From: Oscillospiraceae bacterium
Lineage (GTDB): Bacteria; Bacillota; Clostridia; Oscillospirales; CAG-272
Assembly (NCBI GenBank): GCA_015064345.1
Contig: SVSK01000015.1
Span: 1 to 43,167 of the forward strand
DNA: 43,167 nucleotides
Direction of reading: 5' to 3'
Numbering within the stretch: the first letter of the stretch is position 1; each line of letters starts with the position of its first letter. This document shows positions 31,872-41,219 of this stretch, one piece after another. The notes below the pieces were generated by a model. It was given only the letters and a program-made list of their open reading frames with translations. It ran no database searches and was not told the DNA's origin. A program made the translations under genes and the position numbers.

Positions 31872-33777
31872 TTTCAAGCAAAAGCCGAAGTTTGGCAAGT
31901 CTCAAATGAAGTCTCTCAGCCGTGTCATTAAGCTGCTGTGGGGTTACTATCCCGTACTCGTTCCGCTGACCGCTATTTGCATTATTTTCACAGCTTTCGT
32001 CTCAGCTATCCCCAGCTTGTTCCAGCAGAATATCCTTGCAAGTATCGAAAAGTGGTATCTTACAGGTGACTGGGAATCGGCTGCCCAAGAAATTGTACCA
32101 CTGATTCTTCTGCTCATAGTACTGTATGTGGTTTCCATTGTATCAATGGTTGTCTACACACAGCTTATGGCATATATCACACAGGGATTCCTCTCAAAGC
32201 TCCGTTGTACGCTCTTTGACAAGATGCAGGATCTCCCCATCAAGTATTTCGACACTCACCGACACGGTGACATCATGTCTCACTATACAAATGACATTGA
32301 TACACTCCGTCAGCTTGTGTCAGGTACAATTCCCGCGGTTCTACGTTCCGGTGCAATCATCATTGTTATTCTCGGAATCATGATCTACTACTGCGGATGG
32401 CTTACCCTGCTCGTACTTCTCGGTGTGTTGTCCATGCTTTTCATCTCTAAATTCATCGGTGGCGGAAGCGCGAAGTATTTCGTTCAACAGCAGATGTCAA
32501 TGGGTAAGGTCGAGGGCTACATTCAGGAGATCATGAACGGTCAAAAGGTCGTTAAGGTCTTCAACCACGAAGAAGAGGCTCAAGCAGACTTTGACAAGAT
32601 CAATGAAACTCTGTATGAGCACAGCTTCAAGGCTCACGCATACGCAAACACCCTTGGTCCCATCATAAACAACATCGGTAATGTTCTGTATGTTCTCACA
32701 GCTATTCTCGGCGGTTTACTTATGCTGCTTAACGTTCCGAATCTTTCTCTGTCAGGCAAGGCCCTCTCCATTTCCATTGTTATTCCCTTCCTCAACATGA
32801 CAAAACAGTTCACCGGTAACTTCAACACCGTGTCTCAGCAGGTCAATACGCTTGTTATGGCTCTTGCAGGTGCTGACCGTGTGTTTGCTCTCATGGACGA
32901 AGAACCCGAGGCTGACGAAGGTTACGTAACTCTTGTAAATGCAAAGGTTGACGAAAACGGAAATATCACCGAATCCGAGAAGCGTACAGGCAAGTGGGCT
33001 TGGAAGCATCCTCACGGTGATGGAACGACTACCTACACACTTCTCACAGGTGACGTTCGTCTTACCGAAGTGGACTTCTCATATGACGGAGAAAAGCAGG
33101 TGCTTACTGACGTATCCGTTTACGCGGAACCCGGTCAGAAGGTCGCATTCGTTGGTGCTACAGGCGCCGGAAAGACCACTATCACAAACCTGATCAACCG
33201 CTTCTACGATATCGCAGACGGCAAGATCCGCTACGACGGTATCAATATCAACAAGATCAAGAAAGCTGACCTGAGACGTTCCCTCGGCATCGTGCTTCAG
33301 GACACAAACCTGTTCACAGGTACTGTTCTTGAGAACATCCGCTACGGCAGACTTGAGGCAACGGATGAGGAATGCCGTGAAGCTGCCCGTCTCGCAGGTG
33401 CTGACGACTTTATCACACGTCTGCCCCAAGGCTACAACACACTTCTCACAGGTAACGGCGCAAATCTGTCCCAGGGTCAGCGTCAGCTTATCGCAATCGC
33501 CCGTGCCGCAGTTGCCGATCCGCCGGTAATGATTCTTGACGAGGCAACCTCATCCATTGACACCAGAACCGAGGCGATAGTTTCCCGCGGTATGGACAAG
33601 CTCATGGAAGGCAGAACAGTATTCGTAATCGCCCACAGACTCTCCACGGTCATGAACTCCGACGTTATCATGGTTCTCGACCACGGAAAGATCATCGAGC
33701 GCGGAAACCACGACAAGCTAATTGCAGAGCGCGGAACGTACTACCAGCTCTACACAGGCGCATTCGAGCTTGAATAA
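31864..33777 (+). CDS. ABC exporter half-transporter, subunit with canonical ATPase site
   Basis: The start is ATG 31864, preceded by AGGAGGT at 7 bases; the longer frame from 31783 lies inside the partner gene. The 637-residue protein has six membrane helices and an ATPase domain. Between them sits a 40-residue insert (about 358-395, including WKHPHGDGTTTYT). Walker A is VGATGAGKTT. Walker B ends MILDEATSSID with catalytic Glu. The signature is LSQGQRQ, a deviation from LSGGQ. Because the signature works with the other subunit's Walker motifs, both deviations fall in the same composite site. A terminator follows. Confidence 0.93.
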   Translation: MNNFKQKPKFGKSQMKSLSRVIKLLWGYYPVLVPLTAICIIFTAFVSAIPSLFQQNILASIEKWYLTGDWESAAQEIVPLILLLIVLYVVSIVSMVVYTQLMAYITQGFLSKLRCTLFDKMQDLPIKYFDTHRHGDIMSHYTNDIDTLRQLVSGTIPAVLRSGAIIIVILGIMIYYCGWLTLLVLLGVLSMLFISKFIGGGSAKYFVQQQMSMGKVEGYIQEIMNGQKVVKVFNHEEEAQADFDKINETLYEHSFKAHAYANTLGPIINNIGNVLYVLTAILGGLLMLLNVPNLSLSGKALSISIVIPFLNMTKQFTGNFNTVSQQVNTLVMALAGADRVFALMDEEPEADEGYVTLVNAKVDENGNITESEKRTGKWAWKHPHGDGTTTYTLLTGDVRLTEVDFSYDGEKQVLTDVSVYAEPGQKVAFVGATGAGKTTITNLINRFYDIADGKIRYDGININKIKKADLRRSLGIVLQDTNLFTGTVLENIRYGRLEATDEECREAARLAGADDFITRLPQGYNTLLTGNGANLSQGQRQLIAIARAAVADPPVMILDEATSSIDTRTEAIVSRGMDKLMEGRTVFVIAHRLSTVMNSDVIMVLDHGKIIERGNHDKLIAERGTYYQLYTGAFELE

Positions 33778-33792
33778 ATTAAGATTCAATAA

Positions 33793-33830
33793 AAAAATGA
33801 GGCTCAAACAAGAGTCTCATTTTTGTTTAT
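33793..33830. terminator. Bidirectional terminator between the ABC pair and the spoVAF-type gene
   Basis: AAAAATGAGGCTC (33793-33805) pairs with GAGTCTCATTTTT (33812-33824) over 13 bp with one wobble and an AAACAA loop. T-runs exist on both strands. Confidence 0.88.
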
Positions 33831-33839
33831 GCGGCAGAA

Positions 33840-35267
33840 TCAGTACCGTTTTTTCAGTCTGAACACAAGTCGTGCCATTGCTTTTCCGTTCCACGGGATC
33901 AGCGGGTAGAGGTAGTGGCGTTTGCCGTTAACCGATTTATTTGTGGCGGCAAGGGTCACCGTAATGATAACGCCAAGGGCGAAGCCCCACCAGTCGAGAA
34001 GCACTGTGAGAATCAGCGTTATGATCCGCATATACTTGAAGGCATACCCAAGCTCGTAATTTGACTGGGTAAACCCTGCTATAGCAATAAACGACATATA
34101 GAGTATGACATCGGGGCACAGCCATCCGACAGTCACCGCAAAGTCGCCGAGAAGAAGGCCGCCCACCACGGAAAGGGAGTTGGACAAGACGCTCGGAGTG
34201 TTAAGTGAGGCAAGCTTCAGTCCGTCAAGGGCAAGCTCCACCAGGATAAGCTGTAAAAATATCGGCAGCTCGCCCGGGTCCTTTGGAATAAGGAATTTCA
34301 GTGCCTCGGGTAAGATATACTCATGCTCCAGGGAAAGATACCACAGCGGCGTGATAAATACAGTCATCCAGAAAATAAGGTGTCTAAGCACTCGCAGATA
34401 CGATCCCGTAAGTGGTGGGAAGTAGTAATCATCAGTCTCCTGTAAGAAATCAAACAAGGTTGTCGGGAACACCATTGCCTCAGGGCTGTTGTCACAAAGT
34501 ACGATCACTCCGCCCTCAAGTATAGTCGCTGCAGCCGCGTCGGGCCGTTCTGTGGAGCGAATCTTCGGAAATGGGTTATACCACCGTGTCTTGATAAGCG
34601 ACTCTGTAAGGCTCTGGTGACCCAGCACAAGTGAGTCTGTGTCAAGGGCTTCCAGTTTTTCGGTAAGATCCCTCACATACTCGCTATCTGCCCTTCCCTC
34701 CATATAGCAAAGCGCAATATCTGTTCGTGTGCTTTTGCCTACATTGAGATATTTTACAGTGAGGCTTGGGTTTCGTATACGCCGACGTATCATTGCCGTA
34801 TTGCTGATGAGCGTTTCAACAAATCCGTCACGGCTTCCACGCATTACCTTGTCATTATCAGGCTCATCAGTGGAGCGTGCGGGATAAGTTCTGAGATCAA
34901 TCACAATCGCATTTGCATCAAACTTATCGCAAAGGATCACGGTGCATCCGCTCATTACCATTAGCACAAGCTGATCTACCGAATCCGTAACGTCCACCTC
35001 TGCCGCTGTAATATGCATTTCCGCAAATCGCTGTGCGTCTCCCGGTCGGTTATCCCCAATATCTTTTACACCCACCACATAGGTAAGAAGCTTTTGGAGC
35101 GATTCCCCTTTGATAAACCCGTCAATATAGTACATTATCATCTCGGCATCCGCGACAACAAGCCTCTTCTTGATGATGTCAAAGCTGGCTTCCGGCCGCA
35201 AGATCCCATCAAGCAGCTCTACATTTGCTCGGTGATCGGAACTTAGTGTTCCCTCGTGTATCTTCAT
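33840..35267 (-). CDS. spoVAF: SpoVAF/GerA-type spore germination membrane protein
   Basis: The ATG at 35267 is preceded by GGCGGAG at 6 bases; a TTG at 35282 would add 5 residues and is unlikely. The 475-residue protein has an N-terminal soluble domain (about 1-270) and about five membrane helices. ELALDGLKLASLNTPSVLSN, SYELGY-like NYELGYAFKYMR and the end YLYPLIPWNGKAMARL fit SpoVAF better than germinant-receptor A subunits such as GerAA. Both groups share the fold, so the symbol is tentative. It acts in the inner spore membrane. It is the last gene of a minus-strand run after an rRNA methyltransferase, far from spoVAD/spoVAE here, and has a candidate forespore promoter of its own. Confidence 0.82.
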   Translation of the reverse strand: MKIHEGTLSSDHRANVELLDGILRPEASFDIIKKRLVVADAEMIMYYIDGFIKGESLQKLLTYVVGVKDIGDNRPGDAQRFAEMHITAAEVDVTDSVDQLVLMVMSGCTVILCDKFDANAIVIDLRTYPARSTDEPDNDKVMRGSRDGFVETLISNTAMIRRRIRNPSLTVKYLNVGKSTRTDIALCYMEGRADSEYVRDLTEKLEALDTDSLVLGHQSLTESLIKTRWYNPFPKIRSTERPDAAAATILEGGVIVLCDNSPEAMVFPTTLFDFLQETDDYYFPPLTGSYLRVLRHLIFWMTVFITPLWYLSLEHEYILPEALKFLIPKDPGELPIFLQLILVELALDGLKLASLNTPSVLSNSLSVVGGLLLGDFAVTVGWLCPDVILYMSFIAIAGFTQSNYELGYAFKYMRIITLILTVLLDWWGFALGVIITVTLAATNKSVNGKRHYLYPLIPWNGKAMARLVFRLKKRY

Positions 35268-35313
35268 AAAAAACTCCGCCAATTTTCGTTTTCACGAGAG
35301 TATTGACGGAGTT
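35268..35313 (-). terminator. Terminator hairpin whose right arm contains the spoVAF Shine-Dalgarno site
   Basis: On the minus strand AACTCCGTCAA (35313-35303) pairs with TTGGCGGAGTT (35282-35272) over 11 bp with one wobble, followed by six T that touch the spoVAF ATG. Read-through RNA from the methyltransferase gene would terminate, or else hide the GGCGGAG ribosome site. Confidence 0.7.
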
Positions 35314-35328
35314 ATCTTTGTTTATTCA
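35298..35328 (-). promoter_or_regulatory. Candidate sigma-G promoter of the spoVAF-type gene
   Basis: TGAATA (35328-35323) matches the sigma-G -35 element. AATACTC (35304-35298) matches CATWHTA at five of seven bases. The spacer is 18. Transcription would begin near 35291, in the loop of the hairpin, so the left arm is left out and the ribosome site stays free. Confidence 0.45.
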
Positions 35329-35330
35329 GT

Positions 35331-36461
35331 TTATTTTTTCTCGCCGTTCTTGAAGAACTGGTAATAGTAGCACGGGATCATACCATTGTACAGCTTGCGG
35401 ATCTTGTCAGCACGTCTGCCGTACAGCTTCGGGAATACCTCGCTTTGAGTGATTACGTATATCTGCCACCGCTCAAGTCTGGCAAATGCCTCACCCATTG
35501 CGCGATACAAGGATTCAGCTTCCTCCACGGTCAGCAGTCGCTCTCCGTAAGGCGGATTTGTCACGATAGTACCGCGTTTGCCGAGGGTATCAATGTCAAG
35601 GGCGTCCATCTTGAAGATGCTTATCATGTCTCCAACCCCTGCGCGTACAGCAGATTCGGTTGCAATACGTACACACTCGTCATTTATGTCTGTAGCGTAC
35701 GCTTCAAACTGCGTGTCGTGGTTGATTGCCGCTTCTGCCTCTTCCCTTGCCAGTGTCCATGAGTCTGCGGGGAAAATGGGGTATTCCTCTGCGGCGAACG
35801 TTCTTTTGAGTCCCGGTGCGATGTTTTTCATCATCATAGCTGCCTCAATTGCGATAGTCCCCGAGCCGCAGAACGGGTCCCACAGAAGCACATTCTCTCT
35901 CGGACGTGCAAGCTTCACCATTGCCGCCGCAAGAGTCTCACGGATGGGTGCTTCAACTCTCTCGGGGCGGTAGCCTCTCTTGTGTAGCGGAACGCCTGAC
36001 AGATCGATCATGAGGTTCGCTTTGTCCTTGAAGATGAAAAACTCAATTCTGTATTTCTTCCCCGTTTCGGGAAGGCGCTCAATGTTATACTTCTCCCCGA
36101 GTCTTACGGAAACTGCCTTTTTGATGATTCTCTGACAGTCGGGCACGGAGAACAGCTTACTTTTGATCGCGTGGCCTGTAACGGGGAACTCGTCATCCTT
36201 ACCGATGAATTCTTCCCACGGGAGCGCTTTTGTGCCGTCAAACAGTTCGGTAAATGTGAGCGCATTGAATGCACCGATGTGTAGATACAGTCTCTCCGCA
36301 TAACGAAGATTGATACTGCATCTTGCTGCGGCATATTCGTCTCCCTCGAAGGTTATTCTGCCGTCGATATTCTCGATCCGTTTGTATCCGAGAGCTTCTA
36401 TCTCCTCACCAAGCAGGCCCTCAAGGCCGAACAGGCAGGTTGCGGTATAATTCAGTGTCAT
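35331..36461 (-). CDS. THUMP-domain 23S rRNA (guanine-N2) methyltransferase, RlmL/YpsC-like
   Basis: The 376-residue protein has an N-terminal ferredoxin-like/THUMP region (about 1-155) and a Rossmann methyltransferase domain. WDPFCGSGTIAIEAAMM (194-210) binds S-adenosylmethionine. TNPPYGERL (301-309) is the catalytic N(D)PPY motif of base N-methyltransferases. Length agrees with Bacillus YpsC and with the N-terminal half of E. coli RlmL. It should modify a guanine in 23S rRNA. The ATG overlaps the stop of the histidine kinase gene by 4 bases, so the two are co-translated. A terminator follows before the spoVAF-type gene. Confidence 0.9.
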   Translation of the reverse strand: MTLNYTATCLFGLEGLLGEEIEALGYKRIENIDGRITFEGDEYAAARCSINLRYAERLYLHIGAFNALTFTELFDGTKALPWEEFIGKDDEFPVTGHAIKSKLFSVPDCQRIIKKAVSVRLGEKYNIERLPETGKKYRIEFFIFKDKANLMIDLSGVPLHKRGYRPERVEAPIRETLAAAMVKLARPRENVLLWDPFCGSGTIAIEAAMMMKNIAPGLKRTFAAEEYPIFPADSWTLAREEAEAAINHDTQFEAYATDINDECVRIATESAVRAGVGDMISIFKMDALDIDTLGKRGTIVTNPPYGERLLTVEEAESLYRAMGEAFARLERWQIYVITQSEVFPKLYGRRADKIRKLYNGMIPCYYYQFFKNGEKK

Positions 36462-37987
36462 CTTTGCGTATCCCCGCTTCTCTTATCGTCAGCATTCTTC
36501 GGCGCATTTGTTTTCGGAAGAGTGAACGTAAATCTGCACCAATCTCCGTGCTCACTTTCAACCATTATTCTCTCACCGTGAGCCTCAATTATGGTACGGG
36601 AGATGTAAAGGCCAAGTCCAACGCCTGTTTTGTCAAGCCCGCGGCTTCTGTCGCTCTTGTAGAATCGGTCGAACACAAACGGCAGGTCCTCCGCGGTGAT
36701 TCCTTCTCCCTCATTGAATACGCTGATTTCAACTTTTGAGCCGATATCTCTCAGAGATATTGCATACTTTCCATTTTCACGCGCAAACTTGATTCCGTTA
36801 TCGCAAAGGTTATAGAGTACCTGATATATCGCGTCGCGATCGGCGTTAACGAACATATTGTCGCGGTCAGCATCAAATTCAACGTCCAGCTGCTTGTCCT
36901 CAAGTCTCTGCTCCGATGAAATGATGATCTCGCGAGCCATTTCACATATGTCAAAGGGAGCTTTGTTGAACTTTCTCTCACCTGCCTGGATCTTTGTAAT
37001 ATCAAGAAGACTTGAAACAAGGCGAGACAGTCTCTTTACCTCTCCGGAAATAATGCCAAGGTAGTGAGGCACCTTATCCGGCGGGATCGCTCCGTCAAGT
37101 ATGCTTTCGATGAAGCCGGAGATAGTTGTCATAGGTGTTCTGAGGTCATGTGATACGTTAGCAATAAAGAGTCTTCGCATCTCGTCGCTGTGCTGCATTG
37201 CGTTTGCCATGTTATTGAAGGCATCCGCAAGCTCTGCAACCTCATCGGTTCCCTGAACCTGCACGCGCACGTCGAACTGTCCTCTCGCAAATGCACGGGA
37301 TGCCCTGCTCATCGCTCTGAGAGGAGACACAAGGCGCTCCGTTATAAAGTACACTGCAACAAGTGTAGCAAGCATGAGCCACAGTGTTGACATTATCATT
37401 GTCTTTATCATTGTTTCAAGGAGCGTATCCATGTCACGGGTCATTGTACACGTCATGACTGAGCCTACGATCTTGCCGTTTTCCGTAGTAATGGCTTGCA
37501 TGTAATAGTTATGATTTTCTGAGAAGAATCCGTCAAGCGTACTGTTGTGTGAGATAGTTTTCTCGCTATTCAGCTTTTCGACAACGGTATCGGGATACTG
37601 TTGCTCTTCTCCCGCACCGACAATACCGTCTTCTCCCGCAAAGGCCACATATTCCGTTTCAGATCCGCCGACAAGTTTGATGTTGCCCTCGCCGTCAGCC
37701 ACAAAAATCACCATGTTCTCAACGTTTGTTGACATGGCACTGAGCACTGGTAATATCTTGTAAACCGAGTTATTAAGATAATCGCTGAAGCTGTTCTCTC
37801 CACTGCCCGTGTAGTCATCTATCATGAACACCGTCGCATCATACGCAACATTCTTTAGTGCTCTCTGCTTTGTATCGTCATCATATCCGTTCACAAGAAT
37901 TGTAATGACCGACGTGGATAATAAGATACTCAGCAGATTGATGACCATAAACGCGGATATATACTTTACAAATACACTCTTAAACAT
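36458..37987 (-). CDS. Sensor histidine kinase
   Basis: The 509-residue protein has a membrane helix at about 9-32, an extracellular sensor region (33-195), a second helix (196-216) and a HAMP domain (217-270). Then come the H-box FIANVSHDLRTP with His280, the N-box NLCDNGIKFA and the G2 box TGVGLGLYISR. The set is that of PhoR/ResE/WalK-type kinases. AGGAGCG lies close before ATG. It pairs with the response regulator 65 bases upstream and overlaps the rRNA methyltransferase gene. The signal is unknown; the extracellular part has no motif I recognise. Confidence 0.93.
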   Translation of the reverse strand: MFKSVFVKYISAFMVINLLSILLSTSVITILVNGYDDDTKQRALKNVAYDATVFMIDDYTGSGENSFSDYLNNSVYKILPVLSAMSTNVENMVIFVADGEGNIKLVGGSETEYVAFAGEDGIVGAGEEQQYPDTVVEKLNSEKTISHNSTLDGFFSENHNYYMQAITTENGKIVGSVMTCTMTRDMDTLLETMIKTMIMSTLWLMLATLVAVYFITERLVSPLRAMSRASRAFARGQFDVRVQVQGTDEVAELADAFNNMANAMQHSDEMRRLFIANVSHDLRTPMTTISGFIESILDGAIPPDKVPHYLGIISGEVKRLSRLVSSLLDITKIQAGERKFNKAPFDICEMAREIIISSEQRLEDKQLDVEFDADRDNMFVNADRDAIYQVLYNLCDNGIKFARENGKYAISLRDIGSKVEISVFNEGEGITAEDLPFVFDRFYKSDRSRGLDKTGVGLGLYISRTIIEAHGERIMVESEHGDWCRFTFTLPKTNAPKNADDKRSGDTQR

Positions 37988-38012
37988 ATTCGCTCCTAAG
38001 TCACATTTAGTA

Positions 38013-38039
38013 AGGGGCTGACGAATTTCATCAACCCCT
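38013..38039 (-). other. Intercistronic hairpin between response regulator and kinase
   Basis: AGGGGTTGA and TCAGCCCCT on the minus strand pair over 9 bp with one wobble and a 9-base loop. There is no T-run, so it is more likely an mRNA-stability or attenuation element than a full terminator. Confidence 0.45.
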
Positions 38040-38052
38040 GCCTTTTATGTTA

Positions 38053-38745
38053 TTACTGGATAAGCTCGAACTTGTAGCCTACACCCCAGACGGTTTTAAG
38101 TGTCCACTTATCGGAAACGCCCTCGAGCTTTTCACGAAGTCTCTTTACGTGAACGTCAACAGTACGAGAGTCGCCAAGATAGTCAAATCCCCAAACCTTG
38201 TCAAGAAGCTGGTCTCTTGTGAATACGCGGTTGAAATTGGATGCAAGGAAGTAGAGAAGCTCCAGTTCCTTGGGGGGAATGTCAACTGCCTTGCCGTTAA
38301 GCTTTAATTCGTACTTGTTCTTGCTGATCTCGATATTTTCAAACTTGATGGTTTCGTCGTCACTCGGATTGTCGTGTGCAGAATAACGGCGAAGAACTGC
38401 CTTGATTCTTGCGGAAAGCTCCTTCATGTCGAAAGGCTTAACAACAAAGTCGTCCGCTCCGAGTTCAAGTCCTACAACCTTATCAAGGATCTCGTCCTTT
38501 GCGGTTATCATGATAACAGGCTTGGAGGAAATTGCTCTGATCTCACGGCAAACCTGATTACCGTCCTTGTTCTTGGGAAGCATAAGGTCAAGGAGCACAA
38601 GATCAGGCTCGTACATCTTGAAGTAGCTGATGCCTTCAATACCGTCACCGGCAGTCTTTACCTCATAGCCTTCGTTTTCAAAATAAAACTTTAACAGGTC
38701 GCAGATATTGGGGTCGTCATCGATAACAAGAAGTTTTGTTCCCAT
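38053..38745 (-). CDS. OmpR/PhoB-family response regulator
   Basis: The 230-residue protein has a receiver domain (1-120) with the acidic pair Asp10/Asp11, phospho-acceptor Asp53 in LVLLDLMLP, Thr in MITAKD and Lys in VVKPFD. A winged-helix domain follows (about 130-228) with RTVDVHVKRLREKL as recognition helix and WGVGYKF as wing. GAGGA lies 8 bases before ATG. It heads the operon with the kinase and the rRNA methyltransferase. Direct repeats TAAGG spaced 10 bases in its promoter suggest that it controls its own gene. Confidence 0.95.
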   Translation of the reverse strand: MGTKLLVIDDDPNICDLLKFYFENEGYEVKTAGDGIEGISYFKMYEPDLVLLDLMLPKNKDGNQVCREIRAISSKPVIMITAKDEILDKVVGLELGADDFVVKPFDMKELSARIKAVLRRYSAHDNPSDDETIKFENIEISKNKYELKLNGKAVDIPPKELELLYFLASNFNRVFTRDQLLDKVWGFDYLGDSRTVDVHVKRLREKLEGVSDKWTLKTVWGVGYKFELIQ

Positions 38746-38771
38746 TTTTCGTTCCTCACTATTCTATGTAA

Positions 38772-38805
38772 ATTATATTATTCCTTACAGTACCTTAACA
38801 TTGTA
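38772..38805 (-). promoter_or_regulatory. Response-regulator promoter with 10-bp-spaced direct repeats
   Basis: A -10 box TATAAT lies at 38777-38772, with no good -35. An extended -10 (TGGTACAAT) lies further upstream at 38808-38800. Between them TAAGG occurs twice (38797-38793 and 38787-38783), starts 10 bases apart, the usual spacing for OmpR-family dimers. Confidence 0.45.
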
Positions 38806-38908
38806 CCATACTTGTATGAAATCGGCATGAACAACAGGTGATGAATAGAAAAATTTCGCTGTTTTTTATAAGAATTGATTTTTTACCCAAAGAATCCCTT
38901 AATAACAC

Positions 38909-38937
38909 TTGAATAAACAAAACAAAAAGTGTATAAT
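38909..38937 (+). promoter_or_regulatory. Sigma-A promoter of ychF
   Basis: TTGAAT (38909-38914) and TATAAT (38932-38937) are 17 bases apart. Confidence 0.7.
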
Positions 38938-39078
38938 AAAAGCGATACTTGCTCTGTTGTTTATGTACTTAATATATATTATAAAAAATATAGAGCAGTT
39001 TGTCAATATTTTATTAAAAATTATTACATAATCTATCTTATGTGGAAAGGATTTGCTGTAATACAGCAGAATAATATA

Positions 39079-40173
39079 ATGAAACTTGGTATTATCGGTC
39101 TCCCCAATGTAGGAAAAAGCACACTCTTCAATGCTCTGACAGGCGCAGGCGCTCCCAGTGCAAACTATCCCTTCTGTACCATCGACCCTAACGTAGGTAT
39201 CGTTCAGGTTCCCGACTACAGACTTGACAAGCTTGCTGAGATGTACGATCCCCAGCTTTACACCCCCGCAACGGTTGAATTCGTTGACATCGCAGGTCTT
39301 GTTCGCGGTGCATCAAAGGGCGAAGGTCTTGGCAACAAGTTCCTCTCCCACATCCGTGACGTTGATGCCGTTATTCACGTTCTCCGCTGCTTTGACGACG
39401 GAGATATCATCCACGTTGACGGAAACGTAGACCCCATCCGCGACCTTGAAACCATCAACATGGAGCTTATCTACTCCGACATCGAACAGCTTGAAAAGCG
39501 CATCGACAGAGTTGCAAAGCTGCTCAAGGGTGACAAATCCCTTCAGCCTCAGATCGACTTGTACAACCGCCTCCTTGCCGCTCTGAACGAAGGAAAGACT
39601 GCGCGCAGTGTTGAGCTTTCCGATGACGAGCGTGATCTCCTTGCCGACGTTAACCTGCTCACCATCAAGCCGATCATTTACGTTGCAAACGTAAGCGAGG
39701 ACGAGGCTGCAGGCGTATCTGACGACAACGTATTCTTCAAGAATCTCAAGGCAGCTGCTGATAGCGAAAACGCCGAGGTTATCCCTGTTTGCGCGGGAAT
39801 TGAAGCTGAGATCGCAGAGCTTGAGCCTGAAGAAAAGAAAATGTTCCTCGCTGACATGGGCATTGAGGAAAGCGGTCTTGACAGACTCATCAAGGCAAGC
39901 TATTCCCTCCTCGGATATATCAGCTACCTTACAGCAGGTCCCAAGGAAGTACGCGCATGGACTATTGTAAACGGCACAAAGGCTCCTCAGGCTGCAGGTA
40001 AGATCCACAGCGACTTTGAGAGAGGCTTCATCCGTGCGGAGATCGTAGCATTTGATGATCTTATGGCTTGCGGATCAATGAATGCCGCAAAGGAAAAAGG
40101 CCTTGTCCGCAGCGAAGGTAAGGAATACGTGATTAACGACGGCGACGTAGTTCTTTTCAGATTCAACGTATAA
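39079..40173 (+). CDS. ychF: Ribosome-associated P-loop ATPase YchF (OLA1 family)
   Basis: The start is ATG 39079 ([17 protein letters not shown]), as in other YchF proteins; 50 more codons upstream are an open-frame artefact. The 364-residue protein has the P-loop GLPNVGKST, the switch region [28 protein letters not shown] and a C-terminal TGS-like domain ending in VLFRFNV. It is an Obg-related protein that prefers ATP and binds ribosomes. No good Shine-Dalgarno site is seen, and the leader is long and AT-rich. lgt and folD follow closely, so an operon is likely. Confidence 0.95.
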   Translation: MKLGIIGLPNVGKSTLFNALTGAGAPSANYPFCTIDPNVGIVQVPDYRLDKLAEMYDPQLYTPATVEFVDIAGLVRGASKGEGLGNKFLSHIRDVDAVIHVLRCFDDGDIIHVDGNVDPIRDLETINMELIYSDIEQLEKRIDRVAKLLKGDKSLQPQIDLYNRLLAALNEGKTARSVELSDDERDLLADVNLLTIKPIIYVANVSEDEAAGVSDDNVFFKNLKAAADSENAEVIPVCAGIEAEIAELEPEEKKMFLADMGIEESGLDRLIKASYSLLGYISYLTAGPKEVRAWTIVNGTKAPQAAGKIHSDFERGFIRAEIVAFDDLMACGSMNAAKEKGLVRSEGKEYVINDGDVVLFRFNV

Positions 40174-40215
40174 CTTCTGTCCCCTTCAGTTTGATACATA
40201 AAACGGAGGTATAAT

Positions 40216-41217
40216 ATGGATTTTATGGAGTATAAGAAATGTTTATCGTTCCCCGGATTCGGCATTGAGCCGTTCTATGTGGACAGAGTAGCGTTCACCC
40301 TGTTCGGCAAGGACGTGTACTGGTACGGCGTGCTTATTACAATCGGCATGATACTTGCTGTTGTATGTGCCCTGTGGCTCGCAAAGCACGAGAGGATCAA
40401 GTCTGATGACATATACGACCTTGCACTTTGGGTAATTATATTCGGAGTGCTTGGCGCAAGAGCTTATTATGTGATCTTCGACTGGGATCCTGCGGTTTAT
40501 CTTGAAACCGGCGGCAACTTTTTCCAGAACGCATGGGGCACATTCGTAAACTGTCTCGCAATGTGGGACGGCGGACTTGCAATCTACGGCGGCGTTATTG
40601 CAGGACTTCTCACAGGATTCATCTTCGCAAAGATCAAGAAGATCGAATTCTTGAAGCTGTTTGACATTCTCGCCGCTTGCGTTCTTATCGGTCAGGTAAT
40701 AGGTCGTTGGGGTAACTTTATCAACATTGAGGTTTACGGTGCGGAAACAACCGCTTTCACCAGAATGGGTATTCACCTGATGAACAGCGAAGGACATATT
40801 TTAGCTGAAATGTTTGTTCATCCCATGTTCCTGTACGAATCCGTATGGAATCTCGTAGGACTTGTTATAGTGCTTCTCACATACAAAAAGAAAAAGTTTA
40901 ACGGGCAGATCTTCTGCTTCTATCTGGTTTGGTACGGCTTTGGCAGAATGATTCTCGAGGGTATGCGCGATCCCGAGTACAATCTCATGATCGGAAACAG
41001 CGGAATCATGGTATCCCAGCTTGTTGGCTTTATCTCCCTTGTTATCGGAATCGCCCTGTTCGTGCTTTTCTTCAAAAGAAGCAAGAAAGTACAGTCCGAA
41101 GCAAAGGAATACAACTCGCTCTACAGCGGAAATGACAACGCACCCGAAAACGCCGCAGAAGAGACTTCAGAAGAAGCTACAGAAGAGACTTTAGACACTA
41201 CCCCCACGGAGGAATAA
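40216..41217 (+). CDS. lgt: Prolipoprotein diacylglyceryl transferase
   Basis: The 333-residue membrane enzyme moves diacylglycerol from phosphatidylglycerol to the lipobox cysteine of prelipoproteins. About seven hydrophobic segments are visible. [15 protein letters not shown] (116-130) and [13 protein letters not shown] (163-175) are the Lgt signatures. It ends in an acidic Glu/Thr-rich tail of about 30 residues after the last helix, longer than usual. CGGAGGT lies 5 bases before ATG. folD starts 2 bases after its stop codon. The lipoprotein encoded at 7007-8644 would be one of its substrates. Confidence 0.95.
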   Translation: MDFMEYKKCLSFPGFGIEPFYVDRVAFTLFGKDVYWYGVLITIGMILAVVCALWLAKHERIKSDDIYDLALWVIIFGVLGARAYYVIFDWDPAVYLETGGNFFQNAWGTFVNCLAMWDGGLAIYGGVIAGLLTGFIFAKIKKIEFLKLFDILAACVLIGQVIGRWGNFINIEVYGAETTAFTRMGIHLMNSEGHILAEMFVHPMFLYESVWNLVGLVIVLLTYKKKKFNGQIFCFYLVWYGFGRMILEGMRDPEYNLMIGNSGIMVSQLVGFISLVIGIALFVLFFKRSKKVQSEAKEYNSLYSGNDNAPENAAEETSEEATEETLDTTPTEE

Positions 41218-41219
41218 TT

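Larger units (their letters stand above)
38746..39078. other. 333-bp divergent intergenic region
   Basis: It contains the minus-strand promoter and repeats of the response regulator (38772-38805) and the plus-strand promoter of ychF (38909-38937). The ychF leader is about 135 bases, very AT-rich, with complementary TGCTCT/AGAGCA arms and a small GCTGT-AAT-ACAGC hairpin near 39053-39065. No gene was seen. Confidence 0.6.
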
